NCBI GenBank assembly: GCA_003164305.1
Contig: PLSZ01000295.1
Location: 16,186-26,266, forward strand
DNA from: Acetobacteraceae bacterium
Lineage (GTDB): Bacteria > Pseudomonadota > Alphaproteobacteria > Acetobacterales > Acetobacteraceae
DNA: 10,081 nucleotides
Direction: 5' to 3'
Each line of letters opens with the position of its first letter. The first letter of the stretch is position 1. A program made the position numbers and the translations under genes. The notes under the pieces are model-generated. The model did not search any database. It had not been told where the DNA came from and was given only the letters and a program-made list of their open reading frames with translations. Below, one piece after another: positions 7,271 through 10,081 of the stretch.

Positions 7271-7299
7271 CGTCATCCTCGGGCTCGCCCCGAGGATCG
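7271..7299 (+). repeat. Palindromic intergenic repeat, single module (A)
   Basis: ATCCTCGGG (7275-7283) and CCCGAGGAT (7289-7297) form a perfect 9-bp stem with a 5-base loop, preceded by CGTC. Over 29 bases it matches the module at 7519-7491 on the opposite strand at 27 positions by hand count; both differences fall in or next to the loop. Stem conservation with loop change is what selection or a structure-dependent copying mechanism would give. The type resembles REP-like elements common in Rhodospirillales and related groups. Confidence 0.8.
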
Positions 7300-7350
7300 G
7301 CCTGCGCAAAACCCGTGGTCTGCCTGAGAGCACGGGGCCTGCGACACAAG

Positions 7351-7441
7351 ATGCCAGGGTCAGGCCGCATAGGCATCAATTTAAGGATTCGGCGGGGTCG
7401 AAATTGCCTCTCACGGTCATGCTCGGGCCTGACCCGAGCAT
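7351..7441 (+). repeat. Composite two-palindrome repeat unit, copy 1
   Basis: A 91-base unit. A first, imperfect palindrome begins ATGCCAGGG and ends ATAGGCATCAA (7351-7379). A 36-base spacer follows (7380-7415). A second module is GTCAT plus a perfect 9-bp stem, ATGCTCGGG (7419-7427) and CCCGAGCAT (7433-7441), with loop CCTGA. Copy 2 on the other strand has exactly the same layout. The pair lies in the gap between livG and livF. Confidence 0.75.
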
Positions 7442-7492
7442 CAATCGACGCTCGGTAGTTGCGTATAATCAACGCCGTGCGTGCGGGCAGCG

Positions 7493-7583
7493 ATCCTCGG
7501 GTCAAGCCCGAGGATGACGAAAAAGGAGCAAACGTGCCTGTCTCAGCCTTTAACTTGATGCCTATGGGGTCAAGCCCTGGCAT
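7493..7583 (-). repeat. Composite two-palindrome repeat unit, copy 2 (inverted)
   Basis: Read on the minus strand from 7583 this 91-base unit has the same order and lengths as copy 1: ATGCCAGGG...ATAGGCATCAA over 29 bases, a 36-base spacer, then GTCAT and the stem ATCCTCGGG/CCCGAGGAT with loop CTTGA (7515-7493). Hand alignment gives about 59 of 91 matches to copy 1: nearly all palindrome arms match, but only about 12 of 36 spacer bases. It begins 43 bases downstream of the livG stop, so it lies in sense orientation in a livG-livF transcript. Confidence 0.75.
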
Positions 7584-7626
7584 GACGGACAGGCGGCCGG
7601 TACGTGGTTGCTTCGGATGGTTGGTC

Positions 7627-8358
7627 TCACTCATGCGACCGGGTCCCGAGATAAACCTCGCGCACACGCGGATCGGCGGCGATGTCGTCCGGCGAGCCCT
7701 CGACCAGGATCGAGCCGCGCACCAGCACCGTGATTCGTGTGGCGAAACGAAATACCAGATCCATGTCGTGCTCGATCATCAGCACCGCCATGCTGGCGGG
7801 AAACCGGCCGATGACGTCGAGGATAATGCCGCTTTCGCCGCCAGGCACGCCGGCGGCCGGTTCATCCAGCAGCAGAACCGAGGGTTCCGATGCCAGCGCG
7901 ATGGCGATTTCGACAAGCCGCTGTTTGCCGTAGGGAAGTTCGCGCACCACGGCGGATGCGTCAGCGCCCAGATTGAGTTTTTCCAGTGTGGCGAAGGCTG
8001 CTTCCAGCAGCGCGCGGCGCGGGGTCAGCAGGCCGCGATGCTCGGCGACGGCGAGGCGGACATTTTCCAGCACGGTCAGCGACGGAAACAGGTTGTTGAT
8101 CTGGAACGTCCGCGCGAGGCCTTGGCGCGCACGGGCTGCCTGACTGGTGCGGGTGACGTCGTCGCCGTTCAGCAGGATGCGCCCGCCGGATGGCGCCAGG
8201 CGGCCGGTCAACAGGTTTACGAACGTGGTTTTGCCAGCCCCGTTGGGACCGATCAGCGCGTGGCGCGCGCCCGGTTCGAGGCGGAAATGAATGTTGTTGG
8301 CGACGCGAATGGCGCCAAATTGTTTCGCCAGACCGATGGTTTCAAGCGCGGCGGTCAT
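7627..8358 (-). CDS. livG: Branched-chain amino-acid-type ABC transporter, ATPase LivG
   Basis: A 243-residue cytoplasmic ATPase of the HAAT importer family, partner of LivF. Walker A is GPNGAGKTT (37-45), Q-loop Gln is at 86 in RTFQINNLFPSLTV, Walker B VLLLDEP (161-167) and the H-loop His at 197 in IEHDMD. The signature is LPYGKQRLVEIA (141-152) instead of the common LSYGQQR, and Walker B is followed by AAGVPGGES instead of the common AAGLNPxE; I recall this pairing from a subgroup of HAAT ATPases, so it is a variant and not a lesion. The C-terminus IAADPRVREVYLG is the normal LivG ending. Its ATG overlaps the livM stop by 4 bases, implying coupled translation. Downstream on its transcript lies the inverted composite repeat before livF. 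Confidence 0.96.
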   Translation of the reverse strand: MTAALETIGLAKQFGAIRVANNIHFRLEPGARHALIGPNGAGKTTFVNLLTGRLAPSGGRILLNGDDVTRTSQAARARQGLARTFQINNLFPSLTVLENVRLAVAEHRGLLTPRRALLEAAFATLEKLNLGADASAVVRELPYGKQRLVEIAIALASEPSVLLLDEPAAGVPGGESGIILDVIGRFPASMAVLMIEHDMDLVFRFATRITVLVRGSILVEGSPDDIAADPRVREVYLGTRSHE

Positions 8359-9314
8359 CGCCGGCGCGCCTTATCGAGCAAGCCCAGAACGCCGCCGCGC
8401 GCGAACAACACGGTCAGCACCAGGAGCGCGCCGATCCAGAAGTTCCAGAATTCCGGCTGGGATTTCGCCAGTTGGTCTTGCGCGATCATGTAAATCGCGA
8501 CGCCGATGAAGGCGCCGTAAATCCGGCCGATGCCGCCGAACACCAGCATGACGACGATCTCACCGGAGCGTTCGAAACTCAACACGCTTTGGCCGACGAA
8601 CTGCGTGGTCTGCGCCAGCAATCCTCCGGCGATCCCGGCCATCGCCGCGCCGATCGCGTAGGCGATCAACAGGCGTCCCGCCACCGGTGCGCCAATGGCA
8701 TGCATGCGAGTGACGTTTTCCCGGATGCCGACCAAGGATTGGCCGAACGACGACGCCAGCAACACGCGCAGAACGGCCCAACAGCAGAACAACACGATCA
8801 GGCAATAAAGATAGCCGGTGCGGCCGAACATGTCGAAACGGAACAGGCCGCCGATTGGGTCGATCTCGATCCCTTGCAGTCCGTCATTGCCTCCGGTGAT
8901 GAAGCTGGCTTTGTTCGCGGCCTCGGCGAGCAGCGTGGCGATGGCGAGCGTCAGCATCAATTGAGTCAACCCGCGGGTGCGCAGGATGATCAGGCCGGAG
9001 CCCACGCCGATCGCCGCGCCCGCGACGGCGGCGACCAACAAGCCCGACAGCGGCTCGGACGAGACATGGATGGCGTAGATGCCGGCGGCGTAGGCTCCCG
9101 CGCCATAAAACGCGGCGTGGCCGAGCGTCACGATCCCCGCGAAGCCAAGCACCAGATCCAAAGACAACGCGAACAAAATGGTGATCAGCATCTGACCGAA
9201 GAATGGTAATTGATCGCCGAAGCCGAAATAAACGCCGAGTGCCGTGATCCAGGGAATGGCCTCGAACCATCGAAGCCGGTGTTGGCGCAAAGCTGAGGTA
9301 ATGGAATCCGTCAC
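8355..9314 (-). CDS. livM: Branched-chain amino-acid-type ABC transporter, permease LivM
   Basis: A 319-residue inner-membrane permease of the LivM type. Hydrophobic segments lie at about residues 20-34, 40-58, 62-80, 92-112, 118-132, 168-186, 214-236, 252-278 and 292-308. Family motifs are LDLVLGFAGIVTLGHAAFYG (52-71), LRTRGLTQLMLTLA (111-124), GGNDGLQGI (141-149), the ATPase-coupling loop GIRENVTRMHAIGAP (196-210) and GGIGRIYGAFIG (260-271). The start is a GTG at 9314, 3 bases after the livH stop; the family similarity begins a little further in and no better start is near. It pairs with LivH to form the membrane channel. The stop overlaps livG by 4 bases. Confidence 0.95.
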   Translation of the reverse strand: MTDSITSALRQHRLRWFEAIPWITALGVYFGFGDQLPFFGQMLITILFALSLDLVLGFAGIVTLGHAAFYGAGAYAAGIYAIHVSSEPLSGLLVAAVAGAAIGVGSGLIILRTRGLTQLMLTLAIATLLAEAANKASFITGGNDGLQGIEIDPIGGLFRFDMFGRTGYLYCLIVLFCCWAVLRVLLASSFGQSLVGIRENVTRMHAIGAPVAGRLLIAYAIGAAMAGIAGGLLAQTTQFVGQSVLSFERSGEIVVMLVFGGIGRIYGAFIGVAIYMIAQDQLAKSQPEFWNFWIGALLVLTVLFARGGVLGLLDKARRR

Positions 9315-9317
9315 GGA

Positions 9318-10081
9318 TCAGGCTCGCCCGAACAGGCCGGCGGGCCGCCACATCAACAGGCCGATCATCGCGGCGTAGAGAAAGAAGGCGCCGAACTCGG
9401 GCACCAGATATTTGCAGGCGGTGTCGCCGATTCCCAGCAGCAGCGCCGCGACGAAGGGGCCGCGGATCGAGCCCAGGCCGCCGACCGCGACGACCATCAG
9501 GAAGTAGACCAGATATTCGACGGCGTAGCCTGGATAGATCGCCAGAATGTCGGCTCCGAGGCCCCCGCCCAGAGCGGCGAGGCCGGAACCGAGGGCGAAG
9601 GTCATCGTGAACAGCGAACTCGTGTCGATGCCGATCGATTCCGCCATGCGCCGGTTGTCGACGGCGGCGCGCAGGCGGGCGCCGAAGCTGGTGCGCTCGA
9701 CGCCGAACCATAAGATGCCGATCAGCACGAAACTCATGACTATCAGGAAAGCGCGGTACAGCGGGAAGCTGCGGAAGCCGAGATCGAGCTGGCCGCTGAG
9801 GATCGCCGGAGGGTGCATGGGCAAGGGCACCGGGCCGAAGATCTGGCGCACGACGGCTCCGGCCATGAAGATCAGGCCAATGGTGAACAGCACCTGTTCC
9901 AGTTCGCCGGCGCGGTACAGCCGTGCGTAAAGCGTGCGTTCCAGGATGGCGCTGACCAAGGCGACGGCGACGAACGCGGCCAGCAGAGCGAAGCCGAACG
10001 GAACCTGCCCGCTGTTCATCAGCGTGACAGCGATGTAGCCGCCGATCATCGCGAACGCGCCGTGCGCGAGGTTCACGAACC
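9318..10081 (-). CDS. livH: Branched-chain amino-acid-type ABC transporter, permease LivH, 5' end cut off
   Basis: The second inner-membrane permease of the importer, present here as 253 complete codons plus a partial one. The first visible residues, FVNLAHGAFAMIGGY, are the conserved LivH motif that normally lies about 35-45 residues after the start, so the true start is outside the window. The GTG at 10076 that could be taken as a start is the Val of this motif. Other family features, counted from that Val, are the coupling loop RAAVDNRRMAESIGI (136-150), GGLGSIRGPFVAALLLG (199-215) and the terminal RPAGLFGRA. Several hydrophobic membrane segments alternate with these. livM follows after 3 bases. 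No substrate-binding protein gene is seen in the window, so whether the substrate is leucine/isoleucine/valine, an amide, urea or something else is open. Confidence 0.93.
   Translation of the reverse strand, partial: FVNLAHGAFAMIGGYIAVTLMNSGQVPFGFALLAAFVAVALVSAILERTLYARLYRAGELEQVLFTIGLIFMAGAVVRQIFGPVPLPMHPPAILSGQLDLGFRSFPLYRAFLIVMSFVLIGILWFGVERTSFGARLRAAVDNRRMAESIGIDTSSLFTMTFALGSGLAALGGGLGADILAIYPGYAVEYLVYFLMVVAVGGLGSIRGPFVAALLLGIGDTACKYLVPEFGAFFLYAAMIGLLMWRPAGLFGRA

Larger units (their letters stand above)
7009..7626. other. livG-livF intergenic region, repeat-bearing
   Basis: There are 618 bases with no supportable gene. From livF outward it holds a CCGAG/CTCGG stem near the livF start, a run of eight G at 7099-7106, a 10-base-period tandem repeat at 7137-7166, and then a block of palindromic modules from 7271 to 7586. 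Open frames across it are translations of the repeats (peptides such as DPRVKPEDDE) and not genes. A TATAAA on the minus strand (7226-7221) could be a -10 box for livF, about 215 bases from its ATG, but I see no matching -35. Confidence 0.75.

Noticed and set aside
7464..7469. Perfect TATAAT on the plus strand
   Set aside because: No -35-like hexamer at 15-19 bases, no gene downstream on that strand, and it lies in the centre of the inverted repeat.
7271..7586. CRISPR array
   Set aside because: The repeats are palindromic, occur in both orientations, are unevenly spaced overall and have no cas genes nearby.
7459..8493. Long plus-strand frame across the repeats and antisense to livG
   Set aside because: Its beginning is a translation of the palindromic repeats and the rest is the shadow of livG; no family motifs.
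10074..10076. GTG as the livH start codon
   Set aside because: It encodes the Val of the internal FVNLAHG motif; the frame continues to the window edge and the gene start lies outside.

Overview
The window looks like a chromosomal segment of a GC-rich alphaproteobacterium, most likely a member of the Rhodospirillales/Acetobacteraceae. The grounds are strong G/C preference at third codon positions, an ATP12-type F1-ATPase assembly chaperone (in bacteria chiefly an alphaproteobacterial protein), and palindromic intergenic repeats of the GTCATCCTCGGG...CCCGAGGATC kind that are common in this group. The taxon is an inference; no rRNA or other taxonomic marker is present.

Left half, rightward genes: after a short leftward partial reading frame at the edge (1-62) comes rarA (180-1532), an AAA+ ATPase of replication-fork maintenance. 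A gene-poor stretch of about 600 bases (1533-2139) follows, holding several strong palindromes. Then comes a tight three-gene cluster: an RluA/RluC-family pseudouridine synthase (2140-3132), a large AsmA-family envelope protein (3136-5553) and an ATP12-family chaperone (5550-6260). The gaps are 3 bases and then a 4-base GTGA overlap, so these three are probably co-transcribed.

Right half, leftward genes: a branched-chain (hydrophobic) amino-acid-type ABC importer. In transcription order these are livH (permease, 5' end cut by the window), livM (permease), livG (ATPase), then a 618-base intergenic region, then livF (second ATPase). livH-livM-livG are separated by 3 bases and a 4-base overlap. 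livF, normally immediately next to livG, is detached from it. No periplasmic substrate-binding protein is visible, so the true substrate is unknown. livF and the ATP12 gene converge with a single base between their stop codons.

The most unusual part is the livG-livF gap (7009-7626). It contains five palindromic modules. Four of them form two 91-base composite units of matching internal geometry, placed as a large inverted repeat around a 51-base centre, and a fifth module lies alone. A short 10-base-period tandem repeat lies closer to livF. A livG-livF transcript would carry this as a long imperfect hairpin. I found no phage, IS, CRISPR, toxin-antitoxin or biosynthetic system; apart from the repeat architecture the genes are housekeeping or transport genes of known families.
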